The translations under genes and the position numbers were made by a program. A DNA stretch of 64,000 bases from Streptomyces bathyalis (lineage in GTDB: Bacteria > Actinomycetota > Actinomycetes > Streptomycetales > Streptomycetaceae): the NCBI RefSeq assembly GCF_015910445.1, contig NZ_CP048882.1, positions 5,887,501 through 5,951,500 on the forward strand. The letters are read 5' to 3'. This document shows positions 1-7,783 of the stretch, one piece after another (positions within the stretch are counted from its first letter, which is position 1; each line of letters opens with the position of its first letter). Below the pieces are notes generated by a model that made no database searches, was not told where the DNA came from, and saw only the letters and a list, made by a program, of their open reading frames with translations.

Positions 1-368
1 ACGACGTGTACTACCTGCACGCCAGACTGCCCACCTTCGTCCACGGCCGCGTGGCCCTGCTCGGCGACGCCGCCCACGCGGTCACACCCGACATCGGCCA
101 AGGAGCCTGCCTCGCGATCGAGGACGCCGTGACCCTTGCGGCCGCCGTCGAACGGTCAGGAGTCGACGATGGCTTGAGCGTCTACGACGCCGTCCGCCGC
201 CCCCGCACCCAGCGGATGGCCCGTGCGTCCGGTCGGCTCGGCCGCATCCTGCAGACCCGCAACCGCACCGCAGCCGCCGTGCGCGACTCCATCGCCTCCG
301 TCATTCCCACCCCCTTGCTGATGGGGGCGACCGGGGCCGCCTTCGCCTGGAACCCCCCTTCGGGCTGA
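1..368 (+). CDS. FAD-dependent monooxygenase, C-terminal part (5' end outside window)
   Basis: This is the end of a flavin-dependent, single-component aromatic-type monooxygenase. The frame enters from the left edge (first full codon at base 3), so the Rossmann N-terminus is not in the window. The diagnostic segment is LLGDAAHAVTPDIGQGA at about residues 20-36 of the fragment. It is the GD motif, whose Asp binds the FAD ribityl chain, followed by the helix that caps the isoalloxazine ring. Family members use NAD(P)H and O2 to hydroxylate aromatic or polyketide-like compounds in the cytoplasm. The protein stops about 85 residues after the motif without a thioredoxin-like tail, which favours the salicylate-hydroxylase/UbiH branch over the PheA branch. 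The substrate cannot be read from this piece. Confidence 0.85.
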   Translation, partial: DVYYLHARLPTFVHGRVALLGDAAHAVTPDIGQGACLAIEDAVTLAAAVERSGVDDGLSVYDAVRRPRTQRMARASGRLGRILQTRNRTAAAVRDSIASVIPTPLLMGATGAAFAWNPPSG

Positions 369-485
369 GAGAGTTCAGCCTCATCGCGCTTCAGTTCGTT
401 CGTTTCCGGTGGCGGACGTACTGGAAGCCTCGTCCGTACTGAAAGCCTCGTGGTGATCGGACTCGCGCAGTCCATGGCGGGCGCC

Positions 486-709
486 CCCCCCCACGAGTAC
501 CGGGCGGTCATCGAGGCGGCCGTGAGGCCACCGCGGCGGGGTTGGTGCGCAGGCTGCGGGCGGAGTTGCGGCGCATCGGGCGGCGCGACTCCTTCCCACC
601 CCCAGAGCGCGAGCGCGCACATGCGGCCGTGCGGACCCTGACCGATGAGATCACCCCGCCCGGCGCGACCGCCGCCAGGGCGGGATGTCCCGAGAAGGAG
701 CAGGCATGA
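486..709 (+). pseudogene. remnant of ChrB N-terminal-type protein (chromate resistance regulator half)
   Basis: There is no intact gene, but translation in two frames gives the end of the ChrB N-terminal family. HEYRAVIEAAV is read in the frame of base 492. After a frame change near 500-524 comes LVRRLRAELRRIGRRDSFPP, followed by PERERAHAA and a stop at 707-709. As I recall the family, its C-terminal helix ends in RRDFFPPPER. The stop overlaps the next start as ATGA, the arrangement expected of the two-gene chrB pair in streptomycetes. The upstream part of the gene is missing, and a run of nine C (484-492) lies close to the frame change. The family assignment rests on pattern memory, not a search. 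Confidence 0.5.
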
Positions 710-850
710 AGTGGGCAACCCGGACTCGGATCCACATCGACCGGGCAGCCTGTGCCTGGCTGATCCGCCGGCACTCGACCAGGACGCCGAGTTCGTCTTC
801 GTCACCGATCTCGCCCAAGTAGCCGATTTCGCTGATCTGGGCCGTACATG
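706..850 (+). pseudogene. remnant of ChrB C-terminal-type protein, frameshifted and truncated
   Basis: The ATG at 706 opens a frame reading MKWATRTRIHIDRAACAWLI and then RRH, which is the conserved start of the ChrB C-terminal domain. At about 774 one base appears to be missing: the expected continuation LDQDAEFVFVTDLAQVADFA is read one frame over (the frame of base 645). Similarity ends near base 840, where the intact protein would go on for roughly 100 more residues. A GGAG-type ribosome site (696-700) precedes the ATG, and the start overlaps the upstream stop. It is therefore a decayed second half of a chromate-responsive pair. No ChrA transporter is present nearby. Confidence 0.6.
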
Positions 851-851
851 G

Positions 852-895
852 GCCGTGGGCCGCGTTTTGCGCTGTCGGAAGGCACGGCCCACGGC
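852..895 (+). terminator. hairpin, candidate terminator after the chrB relic
   Basis: An 11-bp perfect inverted repeat (GCCGTGGGCCG at 852-862, CGGCCCACGGC at 885-895) encloses a 22-base loop. There is no T-run, as is usual for Streptomyces hairpin terminators. The remaining bases up to the ANTAR gene at 1150 (896-1149) hold no supportable gene. Confidence 0.4.
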
Positions 896-1149
896 TGGTT
901 TGTTGTTCGACTCTTCAGGCGAGAGTGGCAGTAGAAACCACCACCCTGGGCCGGTTCTTGCGCCGTGGGCGATCGTTGCGCCAGGCAGGGGCAGACCGTG
1001 CGGGGCCCTTATAGCACATGCTGAGGTGTTGTTTCCTGATTTCCTCTACCAAGTAGTTGAGGGACGAAATACGTCTGAAAGTGGGTAGGTTCAGTACTCG
1101 TGGCGGACTCGGACGCTCCGCCCATTTCAGCCAAGGGGGCCTGCCGGCC

Positions 1150-1560
1150 GTGGATCAAGCGGAAGAGCTTCGGACTGAATTGCATGAGTTGCGCCGGGCG
1201 ATGGAAACGTGGTCCGTCATCGACCTGGCGCGGGGCGTACTGATGGAGATGTTCGGTTGCACCGCGGAGGCAGCGTGGGTGACTCTGCGCGTCGTGTCGC
1301 ACCACACCGACACAAAGCTCCGTACCTTGGCTGAGCAGATCATCGCCAGCACGCAGGGCGAACCCATGGCAACGGCGATCCACGCCTCGCTGCATGAGCA
1401 GTTGCGCGCGCGTGGCAAGCAGGCTCGTGAGCAGGGCCCTTCTGCTCTGACATCAACCTCCGGCAGCAACAGGCGAGAACGCCGGCAGTCGGCAGCGAAC
1501 GGCGACCGACGACTCATCGAGGTCCGGAGCGAGTTGACCGAAGTCCACGAACCCGGGTGA
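1150..1560 (+). CDS. ANTAR domain-containing protein
   Basis: This is a small protein of about 136 residues made mainly of one ANTAR domain, the RNA-binding helical domain that relieves transcription termination in response-regulator and GAF partners. The recognisable stretch is METWSVIDLARGVLMEMFG, then AEAAWVTLRVVSHHTDTKL and a final helix RTLAEQII, matching the ANTAR pattern of a conserved hydrophobic core and paired helices. About 60 charged residues follow with no known fold. No receiver, GAF or PAS sensor is attached, so it would need a partner or act alone. I chose GTG 1150 because AAGGGGG (1134-1140) sits upstream; in-frame GTG 1081 and TTG 1057 are alternatives. It is solitary, and its RNA target is unknown. 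Confidence 0.72.
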   Translation: MDQAEELRTELHELRRAMETWSVIDLARGVLMEMFGCTAEAAWVTLRVVSHHTDTKLRTLAEQIIASTQGEPMATAIHASLHEQLRARGKQAREQGPSALTSTSGSNRRERRQSAANGDRRLIEVRSELTEVHEPG

Positions 1561-1633
1561 CCGGCACGACCTCGGACACCGCCGTTCCGGGGCGCACTTC
1601 CGGAGAGCCGCGTGGACGCCGGGAACGTACGGC

Positions 1634-2089
1634 ATGACGGCCATCGGTCTGCGGCTGGTCACGACCGCCGACGAAGAGCGCTGCTTCGAATTGCACGAGG
1701 CTGCCATGCGCCCCTACGTCGAGCAGATCTGGGGCTGGGACCAAGAAGCCCAACGGGCCTTCCACGCGCATGCGTTCAGCCCCGACCGGTGGCAAATCGT
1801 CACCTGTGACGGCCAGGACGCCGGCATGCTCCACGTCGAGCACCGTCCTGCGGAGATTTACCTCTCGCGGATCGAACTCCACCCCGACCACCAGGGACGT
1901 GGCATCGGCAGCCGGCTCATCCGTACTCTTCTGGACCAGGCCCGCCGAGAGGGCAAGGACCTCACCCTGGACGTGCTCGCGATCAATCAGCGAGCACGCG
2001 CCCTCTACTTGCGACTCGGCCTGCACCAAGTCGCGCCGCACGGTGAGAACAACATCAAGATCCGGATGTCTGCCAGGCCGCTTCCGTAG
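1634..2089 (+). CDS. GNAT family N-acetyltransferase
   Basis: This 151-residue protein is a complete single GNAT domain, which transfers an acetyl or acyl group from CoA to an amine. The acetyl-CoA pyrophosphate loop is plain at about residues 93-103 (HPDHQGRGIGSRL, the Q/RxxGxG motif A). It is preceded by the beta-4 strand IYLSRIELHP and followed by the motif B helix NQRARALYLRLGL. The N-terminal part (CFELHEAAMRPYVEQIWGWD) resembles small GNATs that begin with a Trp-rich amine pocket. The ATG follows closely on the ANTAR gene (73 bases), so the two may be co-transcribed. The acceptor substrate cannot be inferred. Confidence 0.88.
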   Translation: MTAIGLRLVTTADEERCFELHEAAMRPYVEQIWGWDQEAQRAFHAHAFSPDRWQIVTCDGQDAGMLHVEHRPAEIYLSRIELHPDHQGRGIGSRLIRTLLDQARREGKDLTLDVLAINQRARALYLRLGLHQVAPHGENNIKIRMSARPLP

Positions 2090-2444
2090 AGGCCCGAGGG
2101 AACGCCGGCTCCGCCGACGGCAATCGAACATGAATCTGGGACCGATGGTCCCGCGTCCAAGCGCAACTCGACCCATTCGTGCCACAACCGTGCCTCAACG
2201 CAACGGGCAGGAAGCGGGACTTGGGGCTGCGGGCGGTCGGGGCCCCGCTCGGCGGAGGCGACGCGGTCCGGAGAACCAAGAACTCACCCGGCTCGCGTGC
2301 GCGTGCCTGGCTGTTCGGCATCAGGCGCGTGCACGTCGTCCTCAGCGTGAAGCCGATGTCTCCATGTCCCGCCCCCGGTACCCGGCGAGAGCCTTGACGC
2401 CCTCACCCGAGTCCAGGAGGTCCGAGGACCAGAGGTGCCCTGGA
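2090..2444. other. gene-free spacer between convergent genes
   Basis: About 355 bases separate the acetyltransferase from the HD-domain gene, which converge on this spacer. The short open frames here have no ribosome site and no recognisable domain, and I saw no strong hairpin. It may contain decayed sequence. Confidence 0.5.
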
Positions 2445-3056
2445 CTAAGCGCGGGAGTCCAGCGGATTGGAGGTCATTCTGTCCACGAGGCCCGATCGCA
2501 CCGCACCCGCCGCGGAACTGCCGGGCTTGCGTGCGGCCTGAGCCTGGAGGCACGCCAGGAATTGCTCGTTGAGGTCCAGCCGGGGGTAGCGTTCCAGCAC
2601 CTCGGCCCGGAAGCCGGCCGGGTAGTCGTCCGCGTCCTTGCCGGTGATCTCGGTGGCGGTGGCGCGGGCCAGCAGGTGTCCCTCGGGGTCCGTGAACACA
2701 TCTACCCGCGGCCGCATATGACGGGCGATCACGTCGGACAGGCGCTGGCGGCGCTCCGCCGGCCACCCGGCGCCGGCCGCGAAGACCTGGGCGACGTGGC
2801 CGCCTGCCTCCTCGAATGCGACGGTGTGGCTGTCGAATGCCGGCACCAGCCCGATGTCGTGGAACAGCGCGGCAACATAGAGGAGTTCCGGGTCGAAGGT
2901 GATGCCGCCTGCCGCACCGCGGGCGGCCGCCCACACGTAGGCACGCAAGGAATGGTTGAGCAGCGCGGGGGAGTGGTGGGCGGTGGCCACGTCCAGCGCG
3001 GCGGCTGACGTCACACTGCCCGGCACCGGAAGAGCGTCGAGCGACATACGGGTCAC
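2445..3056 (-). CDS. HD domain-containing metal-dependent phosphohydrolase
   Basis: This protein of about 203 residues has an HD fold. The metal-binding residues can be followed in order: a first His in HHSPALLNHSLR, the defining HD pair in LLYVAALFHDIGL, a later His in FEEAGGHVAQVF, and a late polar helix SDVIARHM. Small HD proteins like this are usually annotated as cyanamide-hydratase-like or nucleotide phosphohydrolases; the real substrate is unknown. The GTG start at 3056 overlaps the stop of the upstream alcohol dehydrogenase as GTGA and has AGG six bases upstream, so translational coupling is likely. The in-frame ATG at 3047 is an alternative but lacks a ribosome site. The pair therefore forms an oxidoreductase/HD operon. 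Confidence 0.8.
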   Translation of the reverse strand: MTRMSLDALPVPGSVTSAAALDVATAHHSPALLNHSLRAYVWAAARGAAGGITFDPELLYVAALFHDIGLVPAFDSHTVAFEEAGGHVAQVFAAGAGWPAERRQRLSDVIARHMRPRVDVFTDPEGHLLARATATEITGKDADDYPAGFRAEVLERYPRLDLNEQFLACLQAQAARKPGSSAAGAVRSGLVDRMTSNPLDSRA

Positions 3057-3997
3057 TGTGAGCCTGCTTCTGTGGGGCTGTCCGAGACGATGCGGATGAT
3101 CGTCCTGCCGTGTCTGCGGCGGCCTGGCGCGAACGCCGCGGGCGCTTCGTCGAGCGGGCGCACGTCCCCCACGATCGGCTTGAGCCGTCCGTCCCGCAGC
3201 CGCTGCGCGAGGTCGGCGAGCCGGGCGCGGTCGGCTTCGACGATGAAGAAGACGGCCCGCCCGCCCTCGGGTTTGACCGCGGGCGGGGCGGCGATGGTGA
3301 CGAGCGTCCCCCCTGCGCGCACCAGCGCGGCTGAGCGGTCGAGGATCGTGCCGCCGATCACGTCGAACACGACGTCGACCTCTCCGGCGTCCTCCAGCCG
3401 GTCCGCCTGCAGGTCCATGAATGCGTCGGCGCCCAGGCCGAGAGCGGTGTCCCGGTCGGCGGACCGGCCGGTGGCGATGACCCGCGCGCCCGCCTCGCGT
3501 GCGAGTTGGACCGCGATCGAGCCGACGCCGCCGGCGGCGCCGTGGATCAGAACCGTCTGCCCCGCCCTGAGCTGCCCGTGGTCGAACAGACCCTGCCACG
3601 CGGTCAGTCCCGAGATCGACAGAGTGGCGGCCATGCTGTGGTCGACGTCCGCGGGAAGCGGTGCCAAGTTGCGGGCCTCCACGGCGGTGTACTCGGCGAG
3701 CGATCCGTTACGGGACCAGTCGGCCAGGCCGAAAACCCGCTGTCCGACGGTGAGACCGGTGGTGCCGTACCCGAGCTCGGCGACCACCCCCGACAGCTCG
3801 TGCCCGGGCACACTCGGCGTCCGCTCGCGGCCGGCGCGGTCGGTCCATGTTCCGGGCCAGGCGAGCTCCCCTGGCGTGAACCCCGCGGCGTGCACGCGCA
3901 CGATGACGTCGTTCTCGGCAGCGTGGGGATAGGGCAGTTCCGACAGGGTGAGTCCGCCGACGCCGGCGTCACGGTCGCGGACGGTGATGGCTTGCAT
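3053..3997 (-). CDS. NADP-dependent oxidoreductase, zinc-type alcohol dehydrogenase/quinone reductase family
   Basis: This is a medium-chain dehydrogenase/reductase of 314 residues. The N-terminal GroES-like domain carries VPGHELSGVVAELG and VGQRVFGLADW. The nucleotide-binding domain shows the glycine-rich turn GAAGGVGSIAVQLAREAGA at about residues 150-168. The structural-zinc cysteines are absent, which places it with the zinc-free quinone oxidoreductases that reduce quinones or enones with NADPH. The ATG is preceded by AGAGGAAAT. The gene is first in a two-gene unit with the HD protein, and a tight palindrome lies about 220 bases upstream. The long, AT-richer leader suggests control by a stress-type regulator, but none is encoded next to it. 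Confidence 0.9.
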   Translation of the reverse strand: MQAITVRDRDAGVGGLTLSELPYPHAAENDVIVRVHAAGFTPGELAWPGTWTDRAGRERTPSVPGHELSGVVAELGYGTTGLTVGQRVFGLADWSRNGSLAEYTAVEARNLAPLPADVDHSMAATLSISGLTAWQGLFDHGQLRAGQTVLIHGAAGGVGSIAVQLAREAGARVIATGRSADRDTALGLGADAFMDLQADRLEDAGEVDVVFDVIGGTILDRSAALVRAGGTLVTIAAPPAVKPEGGRAVFFIVEADRARLADLAQRLRDGRLKPIVGDVRPLDEAPAAFAPGRRRHGRTIIRIVSDSPTEAGSQ

Positions 3998-4550
3998 GGG
4001 ATTTCCTCTGGGGGGTTGAGCAGCGCCGGGCAAGCACACTGACGCCCGCCCGGGCCGCGCGATGCTTCGTGATCTCGACCGTATGCTCCAGCCGGTCCGT
4101 CCGCGTGGACCGGCACTCGTGCGTCGTTGGTCAGGAACGTCCGTCCGGTGCGAGGTTCGGGCACTCCATGCACGTTTCGATTCTGGCGACCCAATATTCA
4201 CGCACCTGATAACACGTACTACAGTTCCTGTATATTGAGTGTGTTCGGGGCCGAGCGACCCAGGAGCAGAGGCCGGCCCCCGAGGGAGGGGGGGAAGCCG
4301 TGCACCAACTTGCGCTCTCCGCGCAGCCGTTCACCGAACGGAACGCCGCCCGGTCGGCAGCGACGGCACCGCTCAGGGGTCCGTTGTCCAGGGCCTTGCC
4401 CAGGGCCGCAGGGCGGCCAGCTGATTGCCGCGGTCGATAGGCCGAGCGCGACCCCGGCAGCCCCTGGTCCGACGCTGCTCGACTTTCGCCACCTCCATCT
4501 CAACCGCCGATGACAGACGTGACGGCGGCAGCCTGAATTCCCGGTGAGGA
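3998..4550. other. gene-free upstream region of the oxidoreductase/HD operon
   Basis: No open frame here has both a ribosome site and a recognisable protein. Bases 4180-4240 are clearly AT-richer than the surroundings and contain a palindrome, so this is probably the promoter region for the minus-strand oxidoreductase. The plus-strand side leads to the small gene at 4551. Confidence 0.5.
4220..4232. promoter_or_regulatory. candidate operator palindrome
   Basis: TACAGTTCCTGTA is a perfect 5+3+5 inverted repeat inside an AT-rich patch upstream of the oxidoreductase. The size and setting suit a dimeric repressor of the MarR or HxlR kind. The regulator itself is not visible here. Confidence 0.35.
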
Positions 4551-4790
4551 GTGCTGACATTGCCCGCGACCCGCAAGCCCGCGACCCGCAAGCCCGCGAC
4601 GGCACCCGAGAACCCTCCGGAGACCTACCCGGCCTGGGACCCTGACAGGGCCTACTTGAAAGGCGACCGCACCGTTCACGAGGGCCGGCTGTACGTGGCC
4701 GCGGAATCCGTGATCGCCGTCAGACCCGACCCCGGCAGTGGCTTTGATCATTGGCCGTGGGTGTATCTGGGCTGGCACTCACCGCGGTAG
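4551..4790 (+). CDS. small protein with carbohydrate-binding-module-like motif
   Basis: This 79-residue protein has two parts. The N-terminus carries a short Lys/Pro tandem repeat (PATRKPATRKPAT). The rest (PAWDPDRAYLKGDRTVHEGR, then LYVAAES and GFDHWPWVYLGWH) follows the W...Y..GD.V.y.GklY.a......W pattern of chitin-binding type 3 (CBM5/12) modules. No signal peptide is visible, so it is either cytoplasmic or a detached module. The GTG start follows GGTGAGGA closely. Function is unassigned; the module resemblance is a pattern call only. Confidence 0.5.
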   Translation: MLTLPATRKPATRKPATAPENPPETYPAWDPDRAYLKGDRTVHEGRLYVAAESVIAVRPDPGSGFDHWPWVYLGWHSPR

Positions 4791-4923
4791 CGACCGCCTG
4801 TGGCCGGGTGCAGCGAGGGCCGTGCAAGCCTTCGGCGCACCGAGACCTGGTCAAGTGCCCTGTGCCGGGCGGCACCTCAGAAACTCAGAAGCCAATTCCG
4901 GGGCAGTTCAATACAATTGGCCC

Positions 4924-5244
4924 ATGCCTCGGAGAATCATGTACGTGCAGCTCAAGTCGGGTCACGACACCGACGCGGGCCCGTCGTGGATCGCCTGGGT
5001 CCGATTCTCCAAGACCTGGCAGACCGCGTACTTCCGCGGTCGCACGCTGCGTCGTCGGCCGGCCATGCAGGACGCCAACTTCTACGACGTGGACACCGAG
5101 GAGCAGTTCTGGCTCTCCGGCCCGAAACGCGACCGGTTCGACGGCCGGTTCAGCCGCGCCGCGCCGGAGATCGACGACGATGCCCGCGACGCCTACGAGG
5201 CGTTCCTGGGCGGGGCTGCGCTACCGGGACGTGAGCGAGGCTGA
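4924..5244 (+). CDS. conserved small actinobacterial protein
   Basis: A basic-to-acidic protein of about 106 residues begins MPRRIMYVQLKSGHDTD and contains WIAWVRFSKTWQTAYFRGRT and NFYDVDTEEQFWLSGPKRD, ending with an acidic helix and ALPGRERG. I recognise it as a conserved family of unknown function in streptomycetes; the middle stretch with the WLSGPKRDR box is the conserved part. It has no signal peptide, membrane segment or metal motif. The ATG at 4924 has CGGAG just downstream rather than upstream, so ATG 4939, preceded by CGGAG, is an alternative start. It has no obvious operon partner. Confidence 0.75.
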   Translation: MPRRIMYVQLKSGHDTDAGPSWIAWVRFSKTWQTAYFRGRTLRRRPAMQDANFYDVDTEEQFWLSGPKRDRFDGRFSRAAPEIDDDARDAYEAFLGGAALPGRERG

Positions 5245-5377
5245 GTCTTCGGCTCCTGACAACTCCAGCCGTAGACCGACGACTTGCCGCTCACCGGCCC
5301 GATCGGGCCTCGATGTGTCTCGCTGGTCCTGCGACGCGGCGCCGGTCCGAACCGCTTCCTGGCCGAAGCAGCGTCGA

Positions 5378-5720
5378 CCCGTCGGGAATGCACTTCGTGT
5401 ACCTGGCGGACGTGCCCGAGGAGTTCGGCCCGGCGCACCTGGTCTCCGGAAGCACACGGTCGGATCTCCGGCAGTGCCCGACAGGTTCTTCGTCCTGGCT
5501 TCGACAGCGGCAGCCGCTTCCACGACGGCAGCGGAAGCCCTCAGCTGTACGGAGCGCAGGTGTCCGCGGCCGGACCCGCCGGGACCGTGGTCGCCTTCGA
5601 GATCGGGACGCTTCACCGCGGAACGGCCATGACCGCGCAGCGCGGGGCGCGTTGCACCATGCACCTGAACTTCCGCCCTTCCGGACTCCATTGGGGCCAG
5701 CGCCGGGGCCGGCCCATGGC
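5378..5720 (+). pseudogene. phytanoyl-CoA dioxygenase family relic, several frameshifts
   Basis: Three frames must be joined to read the protein: SGMHFVYLADVPEEFGPAHL in the frame of base 5376, HTVGSPAVPDRFF one frame over near 5455-5495, then GTVVAFEIGTLHRGTAMTAQ and RGARCTMHLNFRPS in a third frame to about 5710. The GTLHRG segment is where the distal iron-binding His of the PhyH fold sits, and MHLNFRP matches the strand that carries the 2-oxoglutarate-binding Arg. The N-terminal half, with its HxD motif, is missing, and the C-terminus dissolves after WGQRRGR. It is non-functional as it stands. Bases 5721-5957 show nothing further. Confidence 0.6.
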
Positions 5721-5957
5721 CGCCGCACCACGTGGCGCTGGGGTACGGCAGCCGCCGGCACAGCCGCGTGCACAACCGCGGCGGCTCCGCACCGGGCCGG
5801 CTCCGGGGCCCGGTGGTTGCGCGGTGGGCGGTACGGTCGCTGTGTGCCCGTCTGTGCGGGCGGGAGAGACATTTGCTGTCCGTGTCCACCGACGAGGCCG
5901 CTCGCCGCGTCGTGAGGGACCATCGAAGCTGACGGCCAGGGGCGGGAGGTGAATGAG

Positions 5958-6758
5958 GTGCGAACGGGCGGGGACCCAGACGGCATGGATCCCGACGAGG
6001 CTGAGGACCGGCTAGGGGTGCCGGACGAGGACAACGACACCCGGTGGCGCGGTTTCATGGCTGAGGCGGCCGCTCCGCTGCCGAGCGACACGGTGAACGG
6101 GATGCCGGCGCAGCTCTGCGCCGCATGTGTGCGGCTGCTCCCAGTGACCGGCGGTTCCCTCTCGTTGACCGGGGGAGGGAAACGATCACTGATGACCCTG
6201 TGCGCGAGCGACGACATCGCCGCGCGACTGGCAGAGATCCAGTACACGCTGGGTGAGGGCCCCTGCCACTCTGCCACCGAGATGAGCGCACCTGTCTCCG
6301 CGGTCGATCTGACCGCCGGGCCGGACACGCGGCGGTGGCCGCTCTTCGCCCGTCACGCCGCCGGGGCGGGAGCCGGCTCGGCCTTCTCGTTCCCGATGAG
6401 CCACGGCAGCCATGTACTCGGCACGGTCGACCTGTACAACACCACCCCCAGCACCCTGGAGGAGCCTGATATCCGGCTCGGCATGCGGGCGGCCGATGCC
6501 GTCGGCCTGGCACTCGCGGGTCTCCACGAGGCTCAGCCGTCGGAGGACGAGCAGCCGAGAGTAGCCTGGTGGATAGAGGCTGAGGCCAACCACGAAGAAG
6601 TGCACCGCGCCATCGGGATGCTGATGGTGAGATTCGGTGTGGACGCCGAGGAAGCGATGGCAAGGCTGCGGGCACGCGCATTCTTGCTGGACAAGACCGT
6701 CACCGAATTGGCGAAGGACGTCACCGGCCGCAGGGATGATTTCCGTGCTGGAGATTGA
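5958..6758 (+). CDS. GAF and ANTAR domain-containing protein
   Basis: This protein of about 266 residues has a GAF sensor (about residues 40-190) and a C-terminal ANTAR RNA-binding domain (about 205-260). The GAF part includes LGEGPCHSATEMSAPVSAVD and the strand HVLGTVDLYNTT. The ANTAR part reads VHRAIGMLMVRFGVDAEEAM followed by FLLDKTVTELAKDV. Such proteins sense a small ligand or redox state and act as transcription antiterminators. I chose GTG 5958 because GGGAGG (5944-5949) lies eight bases upstream; GTG 5949 sits inside that site. A second GAF-ANTAR gene follows after 42 bases, probably in the same transcript. Confidence 0.88.
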   Translation: MRTGGDPDGMDPDEAEDRLGVPDEDNDTRWRGFMAEAAAPLPSDTVNGMPAQLCAACVRLLPVTGGSLSLTGGGKRSLMTLCASDDIAARLAEIQYTLGEGPCHSATEMSAPVSAVDLTAGPDTRRWPLFARHAAGAGAGSAFSFPMSHGSHVLGTVDLYNTTPSTLEEPDIRLGMRAADAVGLALAGLHEAQPSEDEQPRVAWWIEAEANHEEVHRAIGMLMVRFGVDAEEAMARLRARAFLLDKTVTELAKDVTGRRDDFRAGD

Positions 6759-6800
6759 GCCCGGCGGCCTTGTCGGTGTACGTGACAGGAGGCATGGAGC

Positions 6801-7547
6801 GTGAGCCGTGAGCGAGAGGTGAGCGAGGCTTTCCTCACCTTGGCGGACACCCTCGTCGAGGACTTCGACCCCCTGTCTCTCTTCCAGCGTCTAGTCGATC
6901 ACTGTGCCGGACTGCTGGATGTTGAGGCGGTGGGCGTGATGATGATCGACGCCCTTGGCCGTCTGCGGACAACGGCCGCCTCCAGCGAGGAGGCGGATTT
7001 CCTCGAGGTGCTGCAACTGCAGAAGAACTCGGGTCCTTGCGTGGACTCCTACCACGAACAGCGTCAGATCAGCGTCCCGGACCTCTCCGCCGAGCGGGAA
7101 CGCTGGCCGGAGGTGGCAGATGCCGCACTGGCCGCCGGCTTCGCGTCGGTCCATACGGTGCCGCTGCGACTGCACGAACACGTCGTCGGTGCAGTCAATC
7201 TTCTCCGCACCGGACGCGGACCGCTCGCCGCGGAGGATCAGCATCTTGCTCAGGCTCTGGCCGATGCCACGATGCTGGCCCTGATGCAGTGGTCGGCGGA
7301 AAAGCATCCGCGGGGAGAGATCGTGATGCGGCTGCAAAGTGTCATCGCCGCGAAGAGCGCCCTGGAGATAGCCAAGGGAATGATCGTCGAGTACGCGGAT
7401 GTCTCGTTCAGCACCGCTGCGCGCATGCTGCGGGACTATGCGACAGAGCAGGGCGTCAGGTTGATCGACGCTGTTCACGGCCTCGTGAACAGCGAACTCG
7501 CACCGGCCGCTGTCGCCGCCGGCTCGGGCAACAGCACATCGCCGTAG
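6801..7547 (+). CDS. GAF and ANTAR domain-containing protein (second copy)
   Basis: This 248-residue protein has the same GAF-plus-ANTAR layout as its upstream neighbour but is clearly diverged. The GAF domain (about residues 10-165) has VGVMMIDALGRLRTTAASSE, NSGPCVDSYHEQRQISVPDL and AVNLLRTGRGPL. The ANTAR domain (about 180-235) reads LQSVIAAKSALEIAKGMIVE and then ARMLRDYATEQGVRLIDAV. The retained Cys in SGPC is common in this subfamily and could be redox- or ligand-sensitive. The GTG start is preceded by AGGAGG at 6787-6792 with ideal spacing. A long hairpin downstream ends the pair. Confidence 0.9.
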   Translation: MSREREVSEAFLTLADTLVEDFDPLSLFQRLVDHCAGLLDVEAVGVMMIDALGRLRTTAASSEEADFLEVLQLQKNSGPCVDSYHEQRQISVPDLSAERERWPEVADAALAAGFASVHTVPLRLHEHVVGAVNLLRTGRGPLAAEDQHLAQALADATMLALMQWSAEKHPRGEIVMRLQSVIAAKSALEIAKGMIVEYADVSFSTAARMLRDYATEQGVRLIDAVHGLVNSELAPAAVAAGSGNSTSP

Positions 7548-7611
7548 GAAAAACCTGGCTTCCCGTTCACGCGGGAGCGTCCGTTCGCTCTCCCGGGCCG
7601 CGCAACGAGGC

Positions 7612-7650
7612 CGTGGGCCGCGCTTCCCTCGCAGGGAGGCGCGGCCCACG
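7612..7650 (+). terminator. long hairpin terminator after the GAF-ANTAR pair
   Basis: A stem CGTGGGCCGCGC (7612-7623) pairs with GCGCGGCCCACG (7639-7650), and TCCCT/AGGGA extends it inward around a small loop. There is no T-run. It separates the plus-strand GAF-ANTAR genes from the minus-strand DUF4349 gene and could serve both strands. Confidence 0.65.
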
Positions 7651-7783
7651 CTGCGTACGGGAGCTGCCCGGGCCGACCTCCCCGGACCGTAGCCGCGCTG
7701 CCTGCTCTCAGCGCGGAGACGGTGGACTCCGAAGGCCCATGGAGCCAGCCGTATCACTGGTCGGTCGCTCGGTCCTCGGTCGC

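Noticed and set aside
2284-2400. tRNA- or tmRNA-like fold near GCGTGCCTGGCTGTTCGGCA
   Set aside because: No cloverleaf, T-loop GTTCGAATC or CCA end could be built.
4239-4424. Small plus-strand frame starting MCSGPSDPGAEAG
   Set aside because: It has no ribosome site and no family resemblance, and it overlaps the AT-rich promoter patch.
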